Shown: positions 45,231 through 53,826, counted from the stretch's first letter. The stretch is 64,000 bases of DNA from an uncultured Flavobacteriaceae bacterium (GCA_947502975.1 CANNBV010000002.1:749251-813250), one strand, 5' to 3'. The notes: a model not told the origin generated them from the letters alone. Numbers and translations are program-made.

Positions 45231-45551
45231 ATGGATACAGGTAGAAACTTACAGAACCAAATTGACGAGACTTTACATGTTTTGGATAACATAGAGTCGG
45301 TTAACGTATCTCCTTTTTTTAAGGACAAAACAATGAATGTGTTGTTTGCTGAAAAAGAAGAGGTGCAAACGGGATGGTCTTGGTTTACTCCAAAATTACA
45401 ACTGGCTACGCTGGCTTGTGTTGTGATTTTAAATGTTATGGCGTTTACTAAACTAGAAGAAACATCGACTTACGAGGAAAATGTAAGCGAGTTTGCAGAG
45501 ACTTATGGGTTGTTGATTAGTGATGAGGACACTTCAATTTTAAACAACTAA
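45231..45551 (+). CDS. putative anti-sigma factor, single-pass
   Basis: A 106-residue protein with a cytoplasmic N-terminus of about 58 residues, one membrane helix (LATLACVVILNVMAFTKL, about 63-80) and a short acidic periplasmic tail. It follows the sigma gene by 38 bases and precedes the Spy-like gene by 2 bases. A zinc-binding ZAS motif is not seen, so the role as anti-sigma factor is inferred from gene order and topology. Confidence 0.65.
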   Translation: MDTGRNLQNQIDETLHVLDNIESVNVSPFFKDKTMNVLFAEKEEVQTGWSWFTPKLQLATLACVVILNVMAFTKLEETSTYEENVSEFAETYGLLISDEDTSILNN

Positions 45552-45553
45552 TC

Positions 45554-46096
45554 ATGCGAAAAAATTTACCCTTATATATTTTATTATGCTTCTTAATTGT
45601 GGTGAATGCATTTTTTCTCTATAATTATTTAGGTAGTGGAGAAAAGGGACAAGAGCCTCTAGATAGGAAACCTCCTGATGCTTTTTTGGCAGACGAACTT
45701 GGATTTGAGGATGCACAAAAGCAGCAGTTTAGAGCTTTGAGTAGAGAACACAGACAGCATATTAGAGGTATCTCTGATGATATTCGTGCTTTAAAAGATG
45801 CGTTGTTCAGTGGTTTGTCTGATGCGTCGTTAGAATCTATTAATACGGATTCTATAACTACATTAATTGGTAAAAAAGAGAAACAAAGAGAGTTATTAAC
45901 CTTTAATTATTTTAATGAAGTTCAAGAATTATGTACTGCTGAACAAAAAGAAAAATTTAGAAAAATAATTAAAGATGCACTTAGACGAGGTATGAGAGGG
46001 CAAGGACCACCTCCTGGAGGAAGACCTGATGGTAATAGACCACCACCACCTAGAGATAGGGATGGTGATAGGCGACCACCTGAGCATCAAAATTAA
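45554..46096 (+). CDS. Spy/CpxP-like periplasmic heavy-metal-resistance/chaperone protein
   Basis: A 180-residue protein with an N-terminal membrane anchor (about 6-25) and a long helical region containing LGFEDAQKQQFRALSREHRQ and LCTAEQKEKFRKIIKDALRR. These resemble the LTxxQ repeats of the Spy/CpxP/CnrX group. A Pro/Gly/Arg-rich tail (GQGPPPGGRPDGNRPPPPRD) ends the protein. Family members sense metal or envelope stress, or act as periplasmic chaperones. It is third in the sigma-factor operon and may signal to the anti-sigma factor. Confidence 0.75.
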   Translation: MRKNLPLYILLCFLIVVNAFFLYNYLGSGEKGQEPLDRKPPDAFLADELGFEDAQKQQFRALSREHRQHIRGISDDIRALKDALFSGLSDASLESINTDSITTLIGKKEKQRELLTFNYFNEVQELCTAEQKEKFRKIIKDALRRGMRGQGPPPGGRPDGNRPPPPRDRDGDRRPPEHQN

Positions 46097-46105
46097 AAGT
46101 CTTTT

Positions 46106-46138
46106 AGACCTTCAACATAATGAAGGTCTTTTTTTTTG
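46106..46138 (+). terminator. intrinsic terminator after the sigma/anti-sigma/Spy operon
   Basis: AGACCTTCA (46106-46114) and TGAAGGTCT (46121-46129) form a perfect 9-bp stem with a 6-base loop, followed by a run of T. It separates the sigma operon from the EF-hand gene at 46217. Confidence 0.92.
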
Positions 46139-46216
46139 TGATTTTTTTAACAAGGAGCCCCACAAGTTTAAAATAATGAATGCATCTAAAACATCATAAC
46201 GATAAATTTTAAACAA

Positions 46217-46516
46217 ATGAAACTACACAAATTGAAATCAGCAATATTAGCTTTTGGAACAGTATTACTTATGACTAATACTTCTTTTGGACAATCTGAT
46301 GATAAGAGAGAAAGAAGAGAGCCACCAACATTTAAAGAGTTATTAGAAAAGATGGATGCCAATGAAGATGGAAAACTATCAAAGAAAGAGATTAAAGGCC
46401 CTCTTAAAGAACATTTTGATAAAGTTGACGCAGATGAAGACGGATTTATTACCGAAGAGGAATTAGCAAAAGCACCAAAGCCAAAACGAAGAAAAGCGGG
46501 ACAAGGAAGAAACTAA
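46217..46516 (+). CDS. secreted EF-hand protein
   Basis: A 99-residue protein with a signal peptide (about 1-25, ending TSFGQ). It has two canonical calcium loops: Asp47 to Glu58 (DANEDGKLSKKE) and Asp71 to Glu82 (DADEDGFITEEE), with acidic residues at positions 1, 3, 5 and 12 of each. The tail is Lys/Arg-rich (KPKRRKAGQGRN). Calcium binding is likely. It leads the YHYH/MORN/SCO cassette, 31 bases upstream of the first YHYH gene. Confidence 0.85.
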   Translation: MKLHKLKSAILAFGTVLLMTNTSFGQSDDKRERREPPTFKELLEKMDANEDGKLSKKEIKGPLKEHFDKVDADEDGFITEEELAKAPKPKRRKAGQGRN

Positions 46517-46547
46517 AAAAAGGACTTTAACTATAAAACTTAAAGAT

Positions 46548-47333
46548 ATGTCTAAGAAAAATTTATTTAGGGTATTTGGAAATACCACGATAATATTACT
46601 ATGTTTTTCTATTTTGATGACTTGTAGTAATAGCGATGATAGCTCAAGTGAGGAAATGGGAGAAGAAGGAATAACAGAATTACATCCTGCATTTGCGGAG
46701 TTTTCAGATGCAGTTACCGCTATATTATCTGATGATGGTACCGAAATATATATTGAAACAACCGGATTTCCAAACCATACTTCAATTTATTGGAACCCTA
46801 CTAATGCACTCTATATAGATGAATCAACAGTTAGAAAAACAACTGAGAATACTTATATTGGAGGAGGACGTGGTGAAGCTAGTTCGTTTACAGTTGATGC
46901 AACTCCAAATTTAACAGGTGCTAGTGTTGCTACACAATTAGGAACTATGGGTATTGCTGTAAGTGGGTCAGCTATTTTTAATGACCAAGAAGGTAATGGA
47001 GATTTAGATGGAGCTGCAGGAAGTTTAGATTGGGCTGGTGCTCACAAAGGACCTGGTGTGTACCATTATCACTTAGAACCTAGACCAATTACTAATGATG
47101 ATGGCAGTTTAGTTGGTATATTAATGGATGGTGTGTTTATATATGGAAGAAGAGACTATCCTTCTAATGAATATCCCACAGATTTAGACGAATCTGGAGG
47201 ACATTTTGGACCAACACCTCACAATTCAGAGGGTGAATATCATTATCATATTATTAATGAAGTGTATCCTGCCGCAACATATGGATATGATGATCCTATT
47301 GTTCTTTTCGCTGGTCCATTTCAAGGGTACTAA
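46548..47333 (+). CDS. YHYH-domain lipoprotein, copy A
   Basis: A 261-residue lipoprotein (lipobox SILMTCSNSDD, Cys26). Two YHYH motifs, at residues 172-175 (GVYHYHLEP) and 231-234 (GEYHYHII), define the YHYH family, which is of unknown function; the His clusters suggest metal binding. GILMDGVFIYGR and FGPTPHNSEGEY are further conserved segments. Copy B at 50040 has the motifs at nearly identical positions. It is followed after 9 bases by a MORN-repeat lipoprotein and then by SCO1. Confidence 0.82.
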   Translation: MSKKNLFRVFGNTTIILLCFSILMTCSNSDDSSSEEMGEEGITELHPAFAEFSDAVTAILSDDGTEIYIETTGFPNHTSIYWNPTNALYIDESTVRKTTENTYIGGGRGEASSFTVDATPNLTGASVATQLGTMGIAVSGSAIFNDQEGNGDLDGAAGSLDWAGAHKGPGVYHYHLEPRPITNDDGSLVGILMDGVFIYGRRDYPSNEYPTDLDESGGHFGPTPHNSEGEYHYHIINEVYPAATYGYDDPIVLFAGPFQGY

Positions 47334-47342
47334 TATAGAAGT

Positions 47343-47966
47343 ATGAAATCTATTCTTTTTTTTATACTTATCGCATTTTCTATAGTAGGTTGTAAACAAA
47401 AAAGGCCTATCAAATCTGATAATACTTTTATTTCAGATAATAAGCCTATTTTTATTGATAGCATTGAAGTGTTAAAAGAAGAATTAGTACTTAATGGAAA
47501 TAAAGGTAAATGGTATTATAAAGAAAAACCTTTTAATGGATATTCTTTAAAGTATTACCCAAATGGAACTCTAGAAGAAAAATGGGGTTTTTATAATGGC
47601 AAAAGAGAAGGTATTGCTAAACGATGGACTAAAAGCGGAAAACTTCAAGTAGAATCTTATTATAGAAACAACCGTTTAACAGGTGTTTATAAAACCTGGT
47701 GGGAGAATGACACTTTAGCAAGTCTGTCTTATTATGAAGATGGTACTAAGCAAGGTGTGGATAAAAATTGGTATCCAACAGGTCAAATTGCTAAATTACG
47801 AAACCTCGTTGATGGAAAAGAAAATGGTTTACAACAAGCTTGGTTAGCTAACGGTAAATTGTATGTTAATTATGAAGCTAAAAATGGTCGTGTTTTTGGA
47901 ATGCGTCGCGCAAATTCATGTGTTAGATTAGAAAATGAAGTTATTATTAGGAAGAAAAAATCGTAA
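47343..47966 (+). CDS. YwqK/MORN-repeat lipoprotein, copy A
   Basis: A 207-residue lipoprotein (FSIVGCKQK, Cys17). The body is a run of MORN-like repeats: LKYYPNGTLEEKWGFYNGKR, WTKSGKLQVESYYRNNRLTG, then WYPTGQIAKLR and WLANGKLYVNYE. The family is often labelled a YwqK toxin-antitoxin protein, but no toxin is nearby. Repeats of this kind form surface-exposed beta-scaffolds. It overlaps the SCO1 gene by 32 bp, so the two are coupled. Copy B is at 50814. Confidence 0.8.
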   Translation: MKSILFFILIAFSIVGCKQKRPIKSDNTFISDNKPIFIDSIEVLKEELVLNGNKGKWYYKEKPFNGYSLKYYPNGTLEEKWGFYNGKREGIAKRWTKSGKLQVESYYRNNRLTGVYKTWWENDTLASLSYYEDGTKQGVDKNWYPTGQIAKLRNLVDGKENGLQQAWLANGKLYVNYEAKNGRVFGMRRANSCVRLENEVIIRKKKS

Positions 47967-48630
47967 AGCCTTATTGCTTTTTTTATTTGTAATTACAATA
48001 AGTTGTAAAAAAGAAATTAAAAAGGAAAACATTAAAGTTGTTGAAACCAGTAGAGTCGATTATTTACCTTTTTATGATGAAGAATCGTTTACTCCAAATT
48101 GGTTAGTACCTGGAAGTGATGAAGAAAAAAAGTTTCATAAAATTCCAGATTTCAAATTAATTAATCAACTAGGAGATACCATATCTCAAAACACATTTGA
48201 TGGAAAAATATATATTACAGATTTTTTCTTTACAACCTGCCCAGGTATATGTCCGAAAATGACAGGCAATATGTTTAAAATTCAGGAAGAATTTAAGAAT
48301 GATAACGATGTGTTGTTGTTGTCACATTCTGTAATGCCTTCAACAGATTCGGTTTCGGTCCTAAAAGCATATGCAAAAACATATGGTGTTATTGATAATA
48401 AGTGGCACTTAGTTACTGGAGATAAAACTGAAATTTACAACTTAGGAAGAGATTATTATTTTGTTGAAAATGATTTAGGAGAGCCAAAAGCTATAGATGA
48501 TTTTTTACATACTGAAAACTTTTTATTGATAGATAAAAACAAACATATTCGCGGAATTTATAACGGGTTGAATAGAGCTTCAATGGCTCAATTAATTATA
48601 GATATTAAATCTTTATTATTAGAGAGTTAG
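47935..48630 (+). CDS. SCO1/SenC-like protein, copy A
   Basis: A 231-residue lipoprotein (VITISCKKE, Cys24) with a thioredoxin fold. The redox or copper motif CPGIC is at 102-106, followed by a conserved His in FLHTENFLLID near 192. KIYITDFFFTTC and KWHLVTGDK are family blocks. SCO1 proteins deliver copper to cytochrome oxidase or act as thiol reductases. It is third in the first cassette. No cytochrome oxidase gene lies in the window, so a different target is possible. Confidence 0.88.
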   Translation: MKLLLGRKNRKALLLFLFVITISCKKEIKKENIKVVETSRVDYLPFYDEESFTPNWLVPGSDEEKKFHKIPDFKLINQLGDTISQNTFDGKIYITDFFFTTCPGICPKMTGNMFKIQEEFKNDNDVLLLSHSVMPSTDSVSVLKAYAKTYGVIDNKWHLVTGDKTEIYNLGRDYYFVENDLGEPKAIDDFLHTENFLLIDKNKHIRGIYNGLNRASMAQLIIDIKSLLLES

Positions 48631-48697
48631 TCTAACAAGAGTTTCTTGTATTAAACCTTTTTTAACTTTTAAGGTCTAAGAATAAATTGTTATAAGA

Positions 48698-50020
48698 ATG
48701 AAACCTACATATCTAAAATTATTAGTTTTTCTGATTATTTTTTATTCATGCAGTAATACCGATGAGGTTATTATTAACGAAAATGAAGAGGAACAGACCG
48801 TATCTTCTAAACCAAATATATTACTAATTATAGCAGATGATATGGGGCTAGATGCTACTCCTGGTTATAACATTGGAGCTGTTAAACCGAGTATGCCTAA
48901 TTTGGAAGCATTAATGACTAACGGTATAAAATTTACTAACGTATGGTCTTCTCCATTATGCACACCTACTAGAGCTGGTATCATCACAGGTAAATATGGC
49001 TTTAGAACAGGAGTAACCAATGTTACTCAAACTTTACCGACTAGTGAACAATCTATACATAGTTATTTAGATGCTATGAATTCTGAATATAACCATAGTG
49101 TAATTGGTAAATGGCATCTAGCTAATAGAGATGTAAATCATCCAAATACTATTGGTGTTGATGAATACGCAGGGATATTGGGCGGAGGTGTACAGTCTTA
49201 TTTTAATTGGGATTTGATAGAGAATATGCAAAGCACAAATTCAACGGCATATACAACCACTAAACTTACTGATTTAGCTATAGATTGGATTGGAAGTCAA
49301 AATCAACCTTGGTTTTTATGGTTGGCGTATAATGCACCTCATACACCTTTTCATTTACCGCCAAATGAATTGCACAGTCAAGGTGCGTTGCCTTCTGATG
49401 AAGCAAGTGTAGATGCAAATCCTTTACCTTATTATTTGGCCATGTTAGAAGCCATGGATACAGAAATGGGAAGGTTATTTAATTCTATGAGTCAAGAAGA
49501 AAGAGATAATACTGTAATTATTTTTATTGGTGACAATGGTACTCCAAATCAGGTTGTACAAACCTATTCAAGTCGTCGAGCAAAAAATAGTCTTTATCAG
49601 GGTGGTGTAAATGTTCCTATGGTAATTTCTGGAAAAAACGTAACCCGAAAAGGTGCTGAAGAACCTGCATTACTTGGCACAATAGATCTATTTGCTTCAA
49701 TCGCTGGAATTGCAGGAGCAGATGTAACTGAGATAAATGATAGCAAAAATTTTACATCAATGTTTAATACATCTGGGATTTCTGTTAGAGATTATGTGTA
49801 TTCTGAAATTGGTGATGATAGTAATTCTATTGATTATACGATACGAGAAGCAGATTATAAACTTATAAGATTCTCAAATGGAGATGAAGCACTTTACAAT
49901 TTAACACAAGACCCTTTAGAATCTATCAATTTATTAAATGTAAGTCAATTGCCATTATCTAGCGAAGCGTCTACTGCGAAAGATCTCATGGAAGCAGAGC
50001 TCATCAGGCTAAAACAATAA
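48698..50020 (+). CDS. sulfatase lipoprotein
   Basis: A 440-residue lipoprotein (IFYSCSNTDE, Cys18) of the arylsulfatase family. The metal-binding ILLIIADDMG has Asp47-Asp48. The active-site Cys88 is in SSPLCTPTRAG, the C-x-P-x-R motif that becomes formylglycine. GKWHLA, HTPFHLP and FIGDNGTP supply further metal ligands. Cys-type sulfatases need a maturase, and none is seen in the window. It lies between the two YHYH/MORN/SCO cassettes on the same strand. The substrate is unknown. Confidence 0.9.
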   Translation: MKPTYLKLLVFLIIFYSCSNTDEVIINENEEEQTVSSKPNILLIIADDMGLDATPGYNIGAVKPSMPNLEALMTNGIKFTNVWSSPLCTPTRAGIITGKYGFRTGVTNVTQTLPTSEQSIHSYLDAMNSEYNHSVIGKWHLANRDVNHPNTIGVDEYAGILGGGVQSYFNWDLIENMQSTNSTAYTTTKLTDLAIDWIGSQNQPWFLWLAYNAPHTPFHLPPNELHSQGALPSDEASVDANPLPYYLAMLEAMDTEMGRLFNSMSQEERDNTVIIFIGDNGTPNQVVQTYSSRRAKNSLYQGGVNVPMVISGKNVTRKGAEEPALLGTIDLFASIAGIAGADVTEINDSKNFTSMFNTSGISVRDYVYSEIGDDSNSIDYTIREADYKLIRFSNGDEALYNLTQDPLESINLLNVSQLPLSSEASTAKDLMEAELIRLKQ

Positions 50021-50039
50021 AAATTAAAACCCAAATACT

Positions 50040-50813
50040 ATGAAATCAATTAAATTTTTACTTCCATTATTATTGTTAGTTTTTATAGCTCTCATTGCAT
50101 GTTCCAATAGTGATGATGCTGTGCAAGAGCAGGAGCAAGATGAAGTAAACAATAACACAGATTATGATATTACTGGTATACTTTCAAAGTTTAGCGGTAC
50201 TGGTTTGTCGTATGCAGTTAACGGAAATACAGTAACATTTACTACGCAAGATTTGCCTAACCATACAAGTCCGTATTGGCCAACAGATAATCCATTGTAT
50301 GAAGCTTATAATGGCACAAATGCTGATTTCCGCATAAACCCTAATAGAATTTCAGCTCAAAATATAGTATTCACTATAACGCTAAACCCCGAAGAAGCTT
50401 CGAATAAAGAAGTTACTCCAATGGGACCAATAGGAATATCGAGAAATGGTGTCGTATTTTTTAATCAGTATGCAGCTGGAGGTTCACCATTAACTAATGA
50501 AATTAATTCTTTCGATCAGTATTTAGGGCATCCTGCTGGACAGGGAAATTACCATTACCATATAGAACCAACGTATCTCACAGAACAATTTGGTGACGAT
50601 ACCTTTCTAGGATTATTATCAGATGGTTTTCCTGTGTATGGGCCACTTGAGAATGGAGAAATTATTACCAATGCAGATTTAGATGTTTATCATGGCCATA
50701 CATCAGAAACGGCAGATTTTCCAGATGGTATCTATCATTATCACATAACTAGTGATGATCCGTATTTAAATGGTAATGGCTTTTTTGGAACACCTGGAAA
50801 TGTTTCTCTATAA
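50040..50813 (+). CDS. YHYH-domain lipoprotein, copy B
   Basis: A 257-residue lipoprotein (ALIACSNSDD, Cys21). It is a paralogue of the protein at 46548, with YHYH at 171-174 (GNYHYHIEP) and 232-235 (GIYHYHIT), and the middle segment LGLLSDGFPVYGP. The spacing of the two motifs (61 residues here, 59 in copy A) is nearly the same. It starts 19 bases after the sulfatase stop. The next gene starts directly at its stop codon, so the second cassette is tightly coupled. Confidence 0.82.
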   Translation: MKSIKFLLPLLLLVFIALIACSNSDDAVQEQEQDEVNNNTDYDITGILSKFSGTGLSYAVNGNTVTFTTQDLPNHTSPYWPTDNPLYEAYNGTNADFRINPNRISAQNIVFTITLNPEEASNKEVTPMGPIGISRNGVVFFNQYAAGGSPLTNEINSFDQYLGHPAGQGNYHYHIEPTYLTEQFGDDTFLGLLSDGFPVYGPLENGEIITNADLDVYHGHTSETADFPDGIYHYHITSDDPYLNGNGFFGTPGNVSL

Positions 50814-51380
50814 TTGAAGTTTTCAATATTACATATCTCTTTTATTATTTTGGCTTTTGTATCCTGCCAAAAACAAGACAATTTGGTTATTGATGCATCT
50901 CATGAGCATCTAAAATTGAATAATGGTGTTTTAGTATTAGAAGATCAACCTTTTACAGGCAAGTTGGTAAACAAATTCCCTAATGGAAATCTACAGTCTG
51001 AAGTGTTTTACAAAAAAGGTTTAAAGGAAGGTAAGGAAAGGCAGTGGTATGCTGATGGCAAATTGAATGTTGAGCGATTTTATGATAGAGGTATTAAAAC
51101 AGGAATTCATAAATCATGGTGGGAAAATGGGAGTTTAAAATTTGAATATCATTTTAATGATAGAGGAGAATTTGATGGTATCGTTAAGGAGTGGTATGAA
51201 AGTGGACTGCAATTTAAAGATTTTAATTACAAGAAAGGCAAAGAAGTTGGGTCTCAAAAACTTTGGAAACCAGATGGAAGAATTAAAGCAAATTATGAAG
51301 TAGTTAATGGAGAACGATTTGGCTTAATAGGCTTAAAAAAATGTTATAAGGTAACAGTGGATGAAGATGAAATTGAATAG
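50814..51380 (+). CDS. YwqK/MORN-repeat lipoprotein, copy B
   Basis: A 188-residue lipoprotein with start codon TTG at 50814, immediately after the TAA of the upstream gene. No ATG lies before the signal peptide, and the lipobox LAFVSCQKQ (Cys19) fixes the frame. MORN-type repeats follow (KFPNGNLQSEVFYKKG, WYADGKLNVERFYDRG, WYESGLQFKDFNYKKG). The C-terminal NGERFGLIGLKKCYK matches the FGMRRANSC end of copy A. It is coupled to YHYH copy B and precedes SCO copy B by 35 bases. Confidence 0.8.
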   Translation: MKFSILHISFIILAFVSCQKQDNLVIDASHEHLKLNNGVLVLEDQPFTGKLVNKFPNGNLQSEVFYKKGLKEGKERQWYADGKLNVERFYDRGIKTGIHKSWWENGSLKFEYHFNDRGEFDGIVKEWYESGLQFKDFNYKKGKEVGSQKLWKPDGRIKANYEVVNGERFGLIGLKKCYKVTVDEDEIE

Positions 51381-51415
51381 CTAAAGGCTGTCTAAAAAGA
51401 TTAATAATTGTAAAA

Positions 51416-52060
51416 ATGAATTTTTATTTGAAATATATATGTTTCTTGATGTTGATTGTTTTTGTCTCATGCAAACTCAAATCAACAGAAACGAGCTCTA
51501 GTGAAATTACTAAGCTTCCCTATTTTAATTCTGCAGACTTTACTCCAGAATGGGATACACCCAAGCACAAGGTTCCTAAGTTTTCATTTGTGAATCAAAT
51601 GGGAAGCGAGGTAAACAACCAAACATTTAAAGGTAAAATTTATATAGCAGATTTCTTTTTTGCTTCTTGTTCAGGTATATGTCCCAAGCTTACAAAAAAT
51701 ATGAAAGCAATTCAAGAAGCTTATAGTAATGATGATGAGATTAAGTTGTTATCTCATACTGTAATGCCATGGCGGGATTCCATTCCAATTTTACAAGAGT
51801 ATGCTAAAACATATGATGTAAATCCTCAAAAATGGCATTTGGTTACTGGTGATAAAGATGAATTATATGATATAGCCAGAACAGGTTATTTTGCAGATGA
51901 AGATTTTACTAAAACCCAAGATGAGAGTAACTTTATCCATACCGAGAATTTTATTTTGGTAGATCATCTAGGCCATATAAGAGGTGTTTACAACGGTACA
52001 TTACCAATTGATGTAGAACGTTTAAAGCGGCATATAGAAATTTTAAAAAAGGAGATATGA
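51416..52060 (+). CDS. SCO1/SenC-like protein, copy B
   Basis: A 214-residue lipoprotein (VFVSCKLK, Cys19), paralogue of the protein at 47935. The redox motif is CSGIC at 85-89, followed by the conserved His of FIHTENFILVD near 178. The blocks KIYIADFFFASC and KWHLVTGDKDE are nearly identical to copy A. The change from CPGIC to CSGIC and the different N-terminus suggest that the copies may have separate partners. A terminator follows at 52119. Confidence 0.88.
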   Translation: MNFYLKYICFLMLIVFVSCKLKSTETSSSEITKLPYFNSADFTPEWDTPKHKVPKFSFVNQMGSEVNNQTFKGKIYIADFFFASCSGICPKLTKNMKAIQEAYSNDDEIKLLSHTVMPWRDSIPILQEYAKTYDVNPQKWHLVTGDKDELYDIARTGYFADEDFTKTQDESNFIHTENFILVDHLGHIRGVYNGTLPIDVERLKRHIEILKKEI

Positions 52061-52118
52061 TTTGATTGATGGTTCGATGTTTTTCTGAGTAGGAAACACA
52101 TTGTTAACTTTTTTGATG

Positions 52119-52158
52119 AAAAGCTTCGTGATTGTTTACGGAGCTTTTCTATTTTTAT
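52119..52158 (+). terminator. intrinsic terminator after the second SCO gene
   Basis: AAAAGCTTCGT (52119-52129) pairs with ACGGAGCTTTT (52138-52148), with one mismatch and an 8-base loop, then a T-rich run. It argues against the TTG at 52132 as a start for the next gene. Confidence 0.8.
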
Positions 52159-52173
52159 GGAAATTTGAAAATT

Positions 52174-53274
52174 ATGATGCGTTTTTTTCTACTAATGCTT
52201 ACTATTTGTTTTTTCTTTTCCTGTGGAAAAAAGGAAACATTTAAGCCAAGAGATTTTTCTAAAGTTGAAATTGAATATTTAATGGAAGATTCTTTGTTGA
52301 ATGTTAGGGCTTTGGAAATAGATGGAAAAGATTCTTTTGGATTTGCAACTTCAAATGGAGAAATAGGAGGAAAAGATTATGATTGGAGTGGAGGAACTAT
52401 TTATCGTATTGATTCTATAATAAGAGATGTCAGAGAAAGTGCTAGTTTAAGTTTTCGATTAATACATGATTCTATAGTTCCCAATTTTAGGTCGTTAGCA
52501 TCAACTATAAAAGGAGGATTTGTTCTTTCAATTGAGTCTCCTTCTTTGTTATACAAAATTAGTAAAGACTCTATTAAGCTAGTATATAAAGAAACCCATC
52601 CAAAAACATTCTACGATTCCATGGACTTTTGGAATGATGAAGAAGGCATCGCTATCGGAGATCCAACTGATGATTGTATGAGTATTATTATCACAAGAGA
52701 TGGTGGCGAAACCTGGACGAAATTATCATGTGACGAGTTACCAAAAACCAAAGATGGAGAAGCAGCTTTTGCGGCCAGTGATACAAATATTGCCATAGTT
52801 GGCAATCATACTTGGGTAGCAACAGGGGGAAAGGCGAGTAGAATCTTGTATTCACCGGATAAAAGTAAAACTTGGGAAGTGTTTGATACACCAATTATTC
52901 AAGGGAAAGAGACAACTGGTATGTACTCTATTGATTTTTATGATGAACTCCATGGTTTTGCTATTGGAGGTGATTATACCAAGCCTGATGAAAATGCTGC
53001 AAACAAAATAAGAACAAGTGATGGTGGTAGGACTTGGGAATTGGTTGCAGAAAGCCAAAACCCAGGATACAGAAGTTGTGTACAATACATCCCTAATAGC
53101 AAGGGTAAAGAATTAGTTGCTATTGGTTTTAAAGGTATTGATTATAGCAATGATTCGGGCTATTCATGGAAACATTTAAGTGATGAAGGGTTTTATACGA
53201 TTCGTTTTTTAAACGATTCGATTGCTTATGCAGCAGGAAAGGGTAGAATTTCTAAGCTTACTTTTAGAGAATAA
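52174..53274 (+). CDS. Ycf48/BNR-repeat beta-propeller lipoprotein
   Basis: About 366 residues from the ATG at 52174 (a second ATG follows at 52177). The lipobox ICFFFSCGKK gives a lipid anchor. Propeller blades carry BNR/Asp-box-like motifs: IIITRDGGETWTKL near residue 170, LYSPDKSKTWEV, IRTSDGGRTWELVA and YSNDSGYSWKHL. In plants and cyanobacteria the Ycf48 family aids photosystem II assembly; in Bacteroidota the role is unknown. It follows the terminator at 52119, so it probably has its own promoter. Confidence 0.8.
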   Translation: MMRFFLLMLTICFFFSCGKKETFKPRDFSKVEIEYLMEDSLLNVRALEIDGKDSFGFATSNGEIGGKDYDWSGGTIYRIDSIIRDVRESASLSFRLIHDSIVPNFRSLASTIKGGFVLSIESPSLLYKISKDSIKLVYKETHPKTFYDSMDFWNDEEGIAIGDPTDDCMSIIITRDGGETWTKLSCDELPKTKDGEAAFAASDTNIAIVGNHTWVATGGKASRILYSPDKSKTWEVFDTPIIQGKETTGMYSIDFYDELHGFAIGGDYTKPDENAANKIRTSDGGRTWELVAESQNPGYRSCVQYIPNSKGKELVAIGFKGIDYSNDSGYSWKHLSDEGFYTIRFLNDSIAYAAGKGRISKLTFRE

Positions 53275-53283
53275 TTCAACTGT

Positions 53284-53357
53284 TTGTCATTCAGAATGAG
53301 GAACGACTGAAGAATCTTATCTTATTTAAAGATGCTTCGTTGCGCTCTGAATGACAA
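53284..53357. repeat. GTCATTC-type inverted repeat between convergent genes
   Basis: TTGTCATTCAGAATGAGG at the left is mirrored by CTCTGAATGACAA at the right, with further partial pairing (AACGACTGAAGAATC against GATGCTTCGTTG). It sits between convergent genes and could terminate both transcripts. Confidence 0.65.
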
Positions 53358-53365
53358 TAAAAAAA

Positions 53366-53812
53366 TTACTTCTCTCCTTGATGCCTTCTTTTTTTAAATT
53401 CTTCTAGCATTTTCTTTTTAAAATCCTCCTCCGCGAGTTTTAATCGAATCATTTTCTTAGGAGAAATAATTTTAGAGAGTTTACCAGAAAAATCAGTTTT
53501 AAGATCGTGTATTTGGTTCTCTGCTTTTTTAAAGCGTTCAATAAGTGCCAAAGCTTGACTGTCTGACATGGTATCCAAATTGCTTCTTATTTCTTTTCTA
53601 ATACTTCTGATTTCTTTAAATCGTATCTGATTCATTTTTTGCTCAAACGCATTATAAACTGGCCAAAACTCTTGAGCTTCTTTTTCTGTTAAACTTAATT
53701 TTTCTGTAAGAAATGAAATTTTTAAAGCTTTAATACGCTCATGTCGTTTACCTTTTTGGGCAGATACGCCAAACGAAACACATAGTAAAAGTATAACAAG
53801 TATTTTTTTCAT
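53366..53812 (-). CDS. periplasmic helical protein of an ECF module
   Basis: 148 residues from the ATG at 53812 (an earlier in-frame TTG at 53821 is not needed). It has a signal peptide (ending GVSAQKG) and long charged helices. LSLTEKEAQEFWPVYNAFE near residue 40 and IISPKKMIRLKLAEEDFKKK resemble the Spy/LTxxQ and 'sensor of ECF-type sigma factor' proteins of Flavobacteria. It is third in the minus-strand sigma operon and is the counterpart of the Spy-like gene at 45554. Confidence 0.75.
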   Translation of the reverse strand: MKKILVILLLCVSFGVSAQKGKRHERIKALKISFLTEKLSLTEKEAQEFWPVYNAFEQKMNQIRFKEIRSIRKEIRSNLDTMSDSQALALIERFKKAENQIHDLKTDFSGKLSKIISPKKMIRLKLAEEDFKKKMLEEFKKRRHQGEK

Positions 53813-53826
53813 AGTAATCAATATTT

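Noticed and set aside
47343-51380. YwqK proteins as antitoxins of toxin-antitoxin pairs
   Set aside because: Both are lipoproteins with export signals and are next to YHYH and SCO genes, with no toxin candidate. The label comes from family naming only.
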